DNA of 64,000 nt. It comes from Palsa-504 sp963739135 (GTDB taxonomy: Bacteria > Actinomycetota > Actinomycetes > Streptosporangiales > Streptosporangiaceae). The position numbers were made by a program, and so were the translations under genes. The notes below the pieces were generated by a model, which saw only the letters and a list, made by a program, of their open reading frames with translations, was not told where the DNA came from and did not search any database. The stretch lies in assembly GCA_963739135.1 (NCBI GenBank), contig CAVTZG010000021.1, forward strand, positions 620,001 through 684,000, written 5' to 3'. Below are positions 26,208 to 34,065 of the stretch, one piece after another. The stretch's first letter is position 1. Each line of letters begins with the position of its first letter.

Positions 26208-28088
26208 GTGACGAAGCTGAGGATCGCGCTGGCGCAGGTCAATGCCACGGTGGGCGACCTGGACGGTAACGCTGAACTGATCGTGGAGTGGACCAGGCGG
26301 GCGGCCGCGGCCGGGGCGCGGGTCGTGGCGTTCCCCGAGATGATGCTGACCGGGTACCCGGTCGAGGACCTCGCGCTGCGGGCGTCGTTCGTGGAGGCGT
26401 CCATCGCGACGCTGCACCACGTGGCGGCCCGGCTCGGGGCCAAGGGGCTCGGCGGGATCGCCGTGGTCGCGGGCTACCTGGACCGGCGCGCGGACCTGGC
26501 CGCGCGGACCGGGCTGCCGGCCGGGGCGCCGCAGGACGCGGCGGCGCTGCTGCACGGCGGGCGGGTCGTCATCACCTCGGCCAAGCACCACCTGCCGAAC
26601 TACGGGGTGTTCGACGAGTTCCGCTACTTCGTGCCCGGCAACACGCTGCCGGTGTTCCGGCTGCCGGCCGGCTCCGGCCAGGCCGTGGACGTGGCCATCG
26701 CGATCTGCGAGGACCTGTGGCAGGAGGGCGGGCCGGTGGCGGTGTGCCGCCGCGCCGGGGCGGGCCTGCTGGTGGTGCCGAACGCCTCGCCCTACGAGCG
26801 GGGCAAGGACGATGTGCGGCTGGACCTGGTGGTCCGGCGGGCCCGGGAGGCGGGCGCCGCCCTGGCCTACGCCAACCTGGTCGGCGGGCAGGACGAGCTG
26901 GTCTTCGACGGCGACTCGATCTTGGTTGCCGCGGACGGGTCCCTGCTGGCCCGCGGGCCGCAGTTCGAGGAGGCCCTGGTGGTGGCCGACCTGGACCTGC
27001 CGGCCGCGCCGGGCGGGGGCGTGCCCGGCGACGAGCCGGTGGACGCGGAAGACGGCACGGTGATCACGGTCAAGCGGGTCGCGCTGGCGGCGGGCCCCGG
27101 CCGGGCGCCGCGGCCCGGCCCGGAGCCGCGGCTCAGCCCGGAGCCGCGGCTCAGCCCGGAGCCGGGGCTCGGCCCGGAGCCGGTGCGGCAGATCACCGAG
27201 GGGCCGTTCTGGCCGCGGCTGAGCGATCCGGCCGAGGTGTATTCGGCGCTGGTGCTCGGGGTCAGGGACTACGTGCGCAAGAACAGGTTCCGTTCGGCGA
27301 TCCTGGCCCTGTCCGGCGGGATCGACTCGGCGCTGACCGCGACGATCGCGGTGGACGCGATCGGCGCGGACAACGTGCACGTGGTGCTGATGCCCAGCCG
27401 CTACTCCTCGGAGCACTCGGTCAGCGACGCCGAGGACCTGGTCAAGCGGCAGGGCGTGCACGCGATGACGATCCCGATCGCCTCGATCGTCGACGCGTTC
27501 ACCAAGGAGCTGGCCCCGGCCGGGTTCCCGGAGACCGGGCTGCCGCCGGAGAACCTGCAGGCCCGGGTGCGCGGCGTGGTGCTGATGGGGCTGTCCAACG
27601 CGGGTGGGCACCTGGTGCTGACCACCGGCAACAAGAGCGAGCTGGCTACCGGGTACTCGACGCTGTACGGGGATTCGGCGGGCGGGTTCGGCCCGATCAA
27701 GGACGTGCTCAAGACCCTGGTCTGGGAGCTGTCCCGGTGGCGCAACGCCGAGGCGGCCCGCCAGGGGGCCCTTCCCCCGATCCCGGAGAACTCCATCACC
27801 AAGCCGCCGAGCGCCGAGCTGGCGCCGGGACAGCTCGACACCGACTCGCTCCCGCCGTACGAGGTGCTCGACGCGCTGCTGGACGACTACGTGGAGCAGG
27901 ACATGGGCACGGCGGAGCTGATCGCGGCCGGTCATGACCCGCAGCTGGTCGAGCGGGTGGTGCGGCTGGTCGACGCGGCCGAGTACAAGCGGCGGCAGTA
28001 CCCGCCGGGGCCGAAAATCAGCCAGAAGAACTTCGGCCGGGACCGGCGGCTGCCGATCACCAACCGCTGGCGGGAGGCGCTGCCTTAG
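26208..28088 (+). CDS. nadE: Glutamine-dependent NAD+ synthetase
   Basis: 626 residues from GTG. The N-terminal carbon-nitrogen hydrolase (glutaminase) domain supplies the Glu-Lys-Cys triad in 'FPEMMLTGYP', 'KHHLPNYGVFDEFRYF' and 'AIAICEDLWQEG'. The C-terminal synthetase domain has the pyrophosphatase loop 'ALSGGIDSALTATIA' and 'TTGNKSELATGYSTLYGD'. It amidates nicotinic acid adenine dinucleotide to NAD+. Between the domains sits a Pro/Glu-rich insertion encoded by an 18-bp repeat. Proximity to glnE and glnA2 matches actinobacterial synteny. NAD+ supply could matter to the NAD+-targeting TIR locus immediately downstream, but the genes are convergent and unlinked transcriptionally. Confidence 0.95.
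   Translation: MTKLRIALAQVNATVGDLDGNAELIVEWTRRAAAAGARVVAFPEMMLTGYPVEDLALRASFVEASIATLHHVAARLGAKGLGGIAVVAGYLDRRADLAARTGLPAGAPQDAAALLHGGRVVITSAKHHLPNYGVFDEFRYFVPGNTLPVFRLPAGSGQAVDVAIAICEDLWQEGGPVAVCRRAGAGLLVVPNASPYERGKDDVRLDLVVRRAREAGAALAYANLVGGQDELVFDGDSILVAADGSLLARGPQFEEALVVADLDLPAAPGGGVPGDEPVDAEDGTVITVKRVALAAGPGRAPRPGPEPRLSPEPRLSPEPGLGPEPVRQITEGPFWPRLSDPAEVYSALVLGVRDYVRKNRFRSAILALSGGIDSALTATIAVDAIGADNVHVVLMPSRYSSEHSVSDAEDLVKRQGVHAMTIPIASIVDAFTKELAPAGFPETGLPPENLQARVRGVVLMGLSNAGGHLVLTTGNKSELATGYSTLYGDSAGGFGPIKDVLKTLVWELSRWRNAEAARQGALPPIPENSITKPPSAELAPGQLDTDSLPPYEVLDALLDDYVEQDMGTAELIAAGHDPQLVERVVRLVDAAEYKRRQYPPGPKISQKNFGRDRRLPITNRWREALP
27120..27182. repeat. 18-bp tandem repeat in the nadE interdomain linker (about 3.5 copies)
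   Basis: Unit ccggagccgcggctcagc occurs at 27120-27137, 27138-27155 and, with two changes, 27156-27173, plus a partial copy. It encodes repeated PEPRLS in frame. Confidence 0.75.
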
Positions 28089-28115
28089 CCGCGCGGCCTC
28101 CGCCATGGTCGCAGG

Positions 28116-31100
28116 TCACCCGCTGGTGCTAGTGAGATATCCCTGTAGCTGAGCCGCCGTGAGCTCGCGGGGAAGGCGCTGTTCGGCGATCCGTTCCAGT
28201 ACCTGGACCAACGTGGTCGCCAACCCGGAACTCCAGATCTGCACGCATCCGGTGTTCCCGGCGTAGACGGCCGTGACGATGTTCCTGCCGTCCGGGCTGA
28301 ACGCGGCGTAGCTGACGTTTCCTGCTCTGGTGGCCTGCAGTGAGACCAGCATCTGGAGGGTGATCGCGTCGAACACACGCACGGTGCCGTCTCCACAGGC
28401 AACTACGATCTTGGTGCCATCGGGGCTGAACGAGGCCGTGCTGGGTGACTGGCATGCGTCGATCGAGCGTAGCGGCCGGTCGTCGCCAGTGGCCCAGACG
28501 ATCAGGATTCCGCTAGCTGAGGCAGTCACGAACTCGCTGCCGCTCCGGTTGGATTCAATGTCGCTGATGGATGGACCGGGGATGCCGAGCACCTGGTGTC
28601 GGCCGGCAGCGTTCCACACCTCGATCTGGCCGTTATCATCACCGGCGAGGATCTGGCCGCTCGGACTGAACGCGCCGATATATACGGCGTTGGTTGCGCT
28701 GAGCGGCGCCTCCAGCGGCCGACCGGTGCGTGCGCTCAGCACCTGGATCGTGTAGTCATCGCTGTTCACGATCAAGATGCGGGACCCGTCTGGGGTCATC
28801 TCAACGTCCTGCGCCGGCCCGCCGCTGAGGACAATGCGCGACGGGAGGACGATCTGGGTATACGTCGTCCCGGTGGCACGCCAAAGGTCCACCGTTTTGT
28901 TCTCTTGAGCTGTGACCAGTTCCGTACCGCCGTGGTTCCAGGCCAGCGCGTTCACTGCGCTGCTGGTGGGGATGACCGCCTGCTGCGTGCCGCTGGTCGT
29001 GGACACATAGAAGTGCCCGGCCCCGTCGAGGCTCGCTATGCGGCCGTCAGAGAGGTACGCGACCAGACCTACTGGATTCGGGCCTTCGCCGGCCAGCGAG
29101 TCGATGAACTCATGCTGGAGCTCGGGAGGCTGGGAATCCCAGACACGGATTGTGCCGTCGTCGCTCGCCGTTACGACTTCGCTGCCGTCGGCGTTGAACC
29201 GCGCCTCATCAATGTAACCAGCGTTGCCTTGGAGCAACGTCAGCTGAAGCCGACTGGCGACGTCCCATACACGCGCCGTGCTTGCGTACCCGGCTACGAT
29301 CTGCGATCCGTCTGGGCTGAACGCGGCGCTCAACGCGTCTGCTTCGCCCGCGTCGAGGGTCGTCACGGTCGTGAAGGTGGTGGAGTCGTAGACATTGACG
29401 TTTCCTTCGGCGTCAGCGGTCACGACCTGGGTGCCGTAACGGTTGAACTCGGCGTCGTTGACGTTCAGGCCCTGCGGGCCCAGTGGTCGGTGCTGCTGCG
29501 GTTTGCCCAAGCGGCTTACAGTCCAGATGACCGCGCCGTCGGTCGTGGCCACAGCGAATTCCCGCGAGTTGACCGGGTCGGCAGCGATGGCTTGTGCTGG
29601 TTGTGCGGACAGCATCGGGATACTCTTCGACCCATTCTGGGGCTGCCATAGGAAGATACCCTGCTGGGTCGCGATCGCCAGCTCGCCTGTGTCGCCGACG
29701 AACGCAACGCTGTTGACCACTGGCGAATCGGGAATGTCTGCCGACTGCAGCTTTCTTCCGCCGCGGGCGTCGAAGACGGCTACTGAGCCATCCGCGTAGC
29801 CGACCGCGACCTCGGTCCCGGTGGGGTTGAAGGCGACAGTGTCGGCACTCCCGGTGACGTCGTAACCGCCCAGCGACATGCGTACCGGGTGCTGTCCGGT
29901 TTGGACGTCCCAGATCCACGCGACACCGTTGTTATCTGCGCTGGCGACCTTGTTCGAGTCGGCAGGGTCGAACACCGCCGAGAAAACCGTCGCCCCGTCC
30001 GGAAGCGTCGTCACCGCCTGGAGCTGGGGGAGCGCGGCCCGCAGCACGCCTTCCGCTCGACCCGTATCGCGCTCATGCAGCAGCGCCTGCAACGCCAGCT
30101 GGGCGCTGGTCTCTGGGTCCTGCGGCAGGGTGAGCTGCGCGGTCTCCACCAACTGGCCCCATTCTGCGGTCGTCTTCGCGGCGTTCGCGCTGTTCAATTC
30201 CCAGGCGAACCCCACCACGACCGCTAGCACCACAATCGCGAGGCTCCCAGCCAAGGTGCCGTAGCGTCGAAGTCGGCGCCTGCGGCGCTGCAGCTCGCGG
30301 GCCACCGCGATCGCGCGGTTAATGCTCGGGGCCAGCACGTCGTGGAAGATCTCGTAGCGGCGGAACCGTATGGGGTCCTTCCCGGGAGCGGCCGGGACGG
30401 GCCGGACGATGCGCTCGTCATCGAGCTTCTCCAGGACGCTGCCGACCTGATCCTCGCTGTGGCCGGTCCTGCTCGCCAGATCAGGGACCGATTGCGCGAT
30501 TTTCCCGTCCGAAGGCGTCACCAGATGATCGAACGTGTCGATAGCGGTCCGCCGCTCGGCCCTACTCAGGTCATCGAGCGCTTGGCTCAGGTGCGTATCG
30601 ACGATCATCTCGACCCCGTGCAGATTCTGCAGCGTCGAATAGCACAGCTCGTGGGTAGTCTCGACGTCCCCTTGCTCCCAGACCGAGCCCATCACCAGCT
30701 GCAACAGCGGCGTCGAGACGCGACCGCTACCACCGCCATTGGCGGCTGCTCGGCCCTGCGCCGCGTCGCCGGCGCCGCCGAAGGCCCGGACCTGGTCGAG
30801 CACCGCTTCGACGAGCTGTTCCTCGATCGTGACGGGCTCAAGAACCGAAGACTGGCTGTTATAGATATCGAGCGGCTTCCGGATCGCCTGTTCCGCTGCC
30901 GCGCGATCGAGGTAATCGATGTGCAGGAAGTTGCCGTAGACGTTGGCGATCCGCCCCTTGAACAGGTCGCCGAGGCCCGCGTACGCGTCCTCGCGGATCG
31001 CGATCAGGAAGTTGGCCCGGAGGTCAGTCCGGTTTATACAGCGGGCGAGTTCGTCGGCGAATTGATCGCGAACGGGCTCGCGGGAGCGGTAGAGGAAGTA

Positions 31101-31556
31101 CTCCTCGAACTGGTCGAGCATGATGAGCAGGCTCGCGTTCACCGCGCCGGAAGCGGCCTCGATCGCCGCGTCGAGCCGGTCGGTCGGGAGCTCAGGCTCC
31201 GGCCGACCCGCCAGGTACGGCCTAACCGCCGCGCTGATCGCGCCCACTAGCTCCTGGATGGGGTTATCCTTCCAGGCGATGAAGACGATGGGTATGGAGC
31301 GGACAGTACCGCGGCGCGCGAAGCTATGGTCAGCGAGTGTGCGCATCGGCCCGGCCACGCCGGCGCGCAGCAGCGAACTCTTGCCGACGCCGCTCTCCGC
31401 GTGCAGCAGCGTCAGCCGGGCGGCACGCAGGTTGTTGGTGATCCTGCTGGCTTCGGTCTCGCGCCCGAAGAACCACGCGCCGAACTTCTCCTCGTAATAG
31501 TCGAGCCCGAAGTAGGGAGTGTCGCGGGGCTCAACCGATTGCGTGGTCTCGCTCAT
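28116..31556 (-). CDS. nSTAND NTPase with one transmembrane helix and C-terminal WD40 propeller; sensor/switch of a TIR-SIR2-STAND locus
   Basis: 1146 residues. Residues about 14-32 (PYFGLDYYEEKFGAWFFGRE) open an nSTAND NTPase domain; Walker A is 'AESGVGKSSLLRAG' (Lys59) and Walker B 'LLIMLDQFEEYFLY' (Asp148). A winged-helix-like segment ends near 'RFRRYEIFHDVLAPSI'. A basic stretch (RRRRRLRRYG) precedes one transmembrane helix at about 433-453. From about 500 to 1140 there are repeated WD40-type blades, e.g. 'SAAFSPDGSQIVAGYASTAR', 'SEVVTASDDGTIRVWDSQ', 'TKIVVACGDGTVRVFD'. STAND proteins are ATP-dependent switches whose repeats sense a trigger. The ATG overlaps the SIR2 stop by four bases (ATGA). 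The ATPase would lie cytoplasmic; by topology the propeller may be outside the membrane. Confidence 0.88.
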   Translation of the reverse strand: MSETTQSVEPRDTPYFGLDYYEEKFGAWFFGRETEASRITNNLRAARLTLLHAESGVGKSSLLRAGVAGPMRTLADHSFARRGTVRSIPIVFIAWKDNPIQELVGAISAAVRPYLAGRPEPELPTDRLDAAIEAASGAVNASLLIMLDQFEEYFLYRSREPVRDQFADELARCINRTDLRANFLIAIREDAYAGLGDLFKGRIANVYGNFLHIDYLDRAAAEQAIRKPLDIYNSQSSVLEPVTIEEQLVEAVLDQVRAFGGAGDAAQGRAAANGGGSGRVSTPLLQLVMGSVWEQGDVETTHELCYSTLQNLHGVEMIVDTHLSQALDDLSRAERRTAIDTFDHLVTPSDGKIAQSVPDLASRTGHSEDQVGSVLEKLDDERIVRPVPAAPGKDPIRFRRYEIFHDVLAPSINRAIAVARELQRRRRRLRRYGTLAGSLAIVVLAVVVGFAWELNSANAAKTTAEWGQLVETAQLTLPQDPETSAQLALQALLHERDTGRAEGVLRAALPQLQAVTTLPDGATVFSAVFDPADSNKVASADNNGVAWIWDVQTGQHPVRMSLGGYDVTGSADTVAFNPTGTEVAVGYADGSVAVFDARGGRKLQSADIPDSPVVNSVAFVGDTGELAIATQQGIFLWQPQNGSKSIPMLSAQPAQAIAADPVNSREFAVATTDGAVIWTVSRLGKPQQHRPLGPQGLNVNDAEFNRYGTQVVTADAEGNVNVYDSTTFTTVTTLDAGEADALSAAFSPDGSQIVAGYASTARVWDVASRLQLTLLQGNAGYIDEARFNADGSEVVTASDDGTIRVWDSQPPELQHEFIDSLAGEGPNPVGLVAYLSDGRIASLDGAGHFYVSTTSGTQQAVIPTSSAVNALAWNHGGTELVTAQENKTVDLWRATGTTYTQIVLPSRIVLSGGPAQDVEMTPDGSRILIVNSDDYTIQVLSARTGRPLEAPLSATNAVYIGAFSPSGQILAGDDNGQIEVWNAAGRHQVLGIPGPSISDIESNRSGSEFVTASASGILIVWATGDDRPLRSIDACQSPSTASFSPDGTKIVVACGDGTVRVFDAITLQMLVSLQATRAGNVSYAAFSPDGRNIVTAVYAGNTGCVQIWSSGLATTLVQVLERIAEQRLPRELTAAQLQGYLTSTSG

Positions 31557-32737
31557 CTCAGCTCGTCGAGGTGCTCTTTGAGATCGCCGATGTTCTTCTG
31601 CAGAAACGTATAGAATCCTTTCACGTAATCGGCCAAGCGGCCTTCGTAGAGGCTTACCCCGGAGCGTTTCCAGAATTCTCGCTCAAAATCGTCGGGATCG
31701 CGCTCGACCGCCCAGTGCGTGGCCCCGCCGAGCATCTCACCTGGCCAGATCCAGTGAAGGAATACTCTGAGCCGCCAATCGGCTACGGGGTAGCCAAGGA
31801 ATAGACAGCTCGCCTGACGCAGCTTCCCGAGGATCTGCACAGGCACGACTTGCTCGGCGGAACGCCCGTGGAGATAGTCGATATAGTGGTCTTCCGTGAT
31901 TACGAGGTTTTCTCCCCAGCGATAGCCTTCCTTGATGTCTTCGACCGCGCCGTTGATCCTGACGATCACCGTACGCAGCAACTCCCCCTCCCTGGTGAAA
32001 GGAAATTCGTCATATTCGTTTGTCAGGACCGGTTGCGGATCGACAGACAACCACGGTAGGTGAACGAACTTGCCCGCATATTCCGTTCCTGGAGCCATAT
32101 AAACTGCGACGTCGAATGGCTCTCTTTCCTTCCGGAAGGCCCGCTCCAGCGCCACGTCGAACTTTGGCGTGACGATCATCTGGTAGCGCTTCTCCAGTCC
32201 TAGTTCCTCGAGCAGCCTCGGCAAATGCGCCAGATCCTGGTGAACCTTGCCGACATAAGAGCCGCCTTGGAGGGTTTGCTTCACCCACTTGAATACATTC
32301 GGCTCACCGCTTACTATGCGGGCGTATTGCGCTATTTCGGCCAATCTTCGATCCTGTGATTCTCTTCTGGCCATACGGGCAAGGTAAGCCGCGACATCTG
32401 AATCATCCGGAAGCATGGAGGCACCTAGCCGGAAAGGCCTTCCGTAATCCTCCGCATTGACCCCCGCGCCGAGGAAGATGACCAGATTATTGTTGTAAAT
32501 CTCATCGAACAGCCTCTGGTAGTGCTCATCATCAGCTGGGAATACGTCCGGGTCCGGACCTTTCCCGGGCTCGCTGCGGCCAGGAGGCTCGGTCATGACC
32601 TCCGCTGGGACACTGGCCTGTTTCTGAGCACCGGTTTCCGCCGGGTCCTCGTTGTTCAGGTCTATACGGATCTCGTCGAGGCGATCACTCAGGTTACTGA
32701 CATCGTCGTCCAGGTTCGTCTGGCGCAAGTGCGCCAC
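31553..32737 (-). CDS. SIR2-like (SIR2_2) domain protein with degenerate catalytic residues
   Basis: 394 residues in its own frame from GTG 32737. The Rossmann-type SIR2 core begins 'NNNLVIFLGAGVNAEDYG' (residues 83-100). It continues with 'YQMIVTPKFDVALERAF', 'RTVIVRINGAVEDIKEGYRW', 'NLVITEDHYIDYLHG' and 'QASCLFLGYPVADWRLRVF', matching the family found beside TIR and STAND genes. In active relatives the second motif is TTNYD and the third (K/L)HG; here Lys192 and Asn262 replace the catalytic Asn and His. NAD+ hydrolysis is therefore doubtful, and a nucleotide-sensing or scaffold role is more likely. The first ~25 residues (MAHLRQTNLDDDVSNLSDRL) look like the end of a TIR domain. By eye GC is lower than in the flanking genes. 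Confidence 0.82.
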   Translation of the reverse strand: MAHLRQTNLDDDVSNLSDRLDEIRIDLNNEDPAETGAQKQASVPAEVMTEPPGRSEPGKGPDPDVFPADDEHYQRLFDEIYNNNLVIFLGAGVNAEDYGRPFRLGASMLPDDSDVAAYLARMARRESQDRRLAEIAQYARIVSGEPNVFKWVKQTLQGGSYVGKVHQDLAHLPRLLEELGLEKRYQMIVTPKFDVALERAFRKEREPFDVAVYMAPGTEYAGKFVHLPWLSVDPQPVLTNEYDEFPFTREGELLRTVIVRINGAVEDIKEGYRWGENLVITEDHYIDYLHGRSAEQVVPVQILGKLRQASCLFLGYPVADWRLRVFLHWIWPGEMLGGATHWAVERDPDDFEREFWKRSGVSLYEGRLADYVKGFYTFLQKNIGDLKEHLDELR

Positions 32738-33180
32738 CTGACAATCTGGAAGGTCCCTGAGCGCCGGCGGAGCTCGTTCGGATGTGGCAGCCTAGCGTCG
32801 TCTATCAGCACGGGTATGACCGTCCATGTGTTCTGAAAGGCGAGGTCGATCTCCTTGACGACCCAGTCGTCGTCACGTCGCGCCCGGCGAGCGGTCATAA
32901 CCTCCAGCCATCTAGGCCCGACCAGCGCGAGGAACACACCGCGGATTATGCTCAGATACGACGTAATCTCCTTGGGGAATTGCATCCCCGGCCGAAGCGC
33001 GGGGCCCTGGTCGAAGAAGATGTTCTCCCTGCCAAATCGCCCCTTGAGCTCCCCGTACAGGGTTGACGCCGCGAACGGCATGTCCTCGCGGCGGTAATTG
33101 ATGAATACTTTCAGCGGCCGTGCCGCCGGTCCTTCAGCGGGCAGTCCTTCCGCAGGCTGCGCGGAGCCGATCGCGTCCAT
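32689..33180 (-). CDS. TIR-domain protein, probable NAD+-consuming effector, apparently truncated by a frame break into the SIR2 gene
   Basis: 163 residues. The TIR domain starts 'LKVFINYRREDMPFAASTLY' and has 'RFGRENIFFDQGPALRPGMQ', 'FLALVGPRWLEVM' and 'DDDWVVKEIDLAF' with the putative catalytic Glu110, then 'WTVIPVLIDDARLPHPNEL'. After Leu137 this frame reads an atypical tail (RRRSGTFQIVRWRTCARRTW). The other frame reads 'PPALRDLPDCQVAHLRQTNL', which is what a TIR C-terminus should be and which runs straight into the SIR2 ORF. Loss of one C in a CCC run would explain it. Joined, TIR-SIR2 would be about 542 residues. Bacterial TIR domains of this kind cleave NAD+ or make cyclic ADP-ribose signals. 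Confidence 0.82.
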   Translation of the reverse strand: MDAIGSAQPAEGLPAEGPAARPLKVFINYRREDMPFAASTLYGELKGRFGRENIFFDQGPALRPGMQFPKEITSYLSIIRGVFLALVGPRWLEVMTARRARRDDDWVVKEIDLAFQNTWTVIPVLIDDARLPHPNELRRRSGTFQIVRWRTCARRTWTTMSVT

Positions 33181-33416
33181 GGCCGACCCCTATACGCTCC
33201 GAGCCCTACCCAGATCGACGGCTCGCTCGCCATCGTTCGGCATTTGGCCGATGGAGTGAGCCAAGCTCCCTACCCCCTTGTGACTTGTTTAAAAAAAGCT
33301 AACCGTTTTACGCATTGCGGTCAATAGCTTTGGCTGGGTGAGCATTAAGGCGCGGCCGGGGCCATAGGTCTATGTCGCCGTGGCCGGTTATGATCACCAT
33401 CGTTTGCCCCGGCAGC

Positions 33417-34058
33417 TTAGCGCGCGGCCCGGGCCGACAGGCCGCGCAGCAGCCCGTCCACCAGGCGGGTGGCGAACTCGCTGTCCAGCGTGCCGCTCAC
33501 GGACTGGTCCTGGGCCATGATCGCCCCGGTCAGGGTGAGCATGGCGATCTCGACGTCGGTGTCGGGGCGCAGCTCGCCGGTCCCGATGCCACGGCGGATG
33601 ACCGCCCGCATGGCATCACGCCGCGGCTGGACGACCGTCTCCTTGTACCGGGCCATCAGCCGCGGGTACTTCTCCCCCTCGCCGAGCAGCAGCGCGTACC
33701 GGCGCGACCTGCGCGGGTCGGCCTTGTCGGCGCACATCACCTGGACCATGGCCAGCAGGTCGTCGCGGACCGAGACGCCCTTAGGCTCGGGGAACGGCGA
33801 CTTCAGCGAGCCGAACGCGGCGAGCAGCAGCTCCTCCTTGTTCGGCCAGCGCCGGTAGATGGTGGCCTTGCCGACCCCGGCCCGGGCGGCGACCAGCTCG
33901 ACGCAGACGCCCTCGAACCCCTGCTCGGCGAACAGGTCCAGCGTCGCCTCGATGATGGCCTGCTCGGCCTGCTCGCTGCGCGGGCGGCCGGGCCGGCGGG
34001 CGGATGCCGCAGCCGGCCCGGACTGGGTGTCCGGACCAGCTGCGATCGCGGGCTGCAT
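33417..34058 (-). CDS. TetR-family repressor, probable regulator of the adjacent MFS exporter
   Basis: 213 residues from ATG 34058 (MQPAIAAG), with GGGAGG about 12 nt upstream. The N-terminal HTH is 'AEQAIIEATLDLFAEQGFEG' followed by 'VELVAARAGVGKATIYRRWP', a classic TetR signature. The C-terminal ligand domain ('GIGTGELRPDTDVEIAMLTL') resembles the common actinomycete TetR_C type. It lies 8 bp downstream of the exporter gene in the same operon, and the palindrome at 35792-35814 upstream of the exporter is the likely operator. Confidence 0.9.
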   Translation of the reverse strand: MQPAIAAGPDTQSGPAAASARRPGRPRSEQAEQAIIEATLDLFAEQGFEGVCVELVAARAGVGKATIYRRWPNKEELLLAAFGSLKSPFPEPKGVSVRDDLLAMVQVMCADKADPRRSRRYALLLGEGEKYPRLMARYKETVVQPRRDAMRAVIRRGIGTGELRPDTDVEIAMLTLTGAIMAQDQSVSGTLDSEFATRLVDGLLRGLSARAAR

Positions 34059-34065
34059 GATGTGC

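Noticed and set aside
28116..33180. Classical Thoeris (ThsA/ThsB) system
   Set aside because: There is no SLOG domain and the SIR2 domain lacks its catalytic residues; the STAND-WD40 partner is not part of Thoeris.
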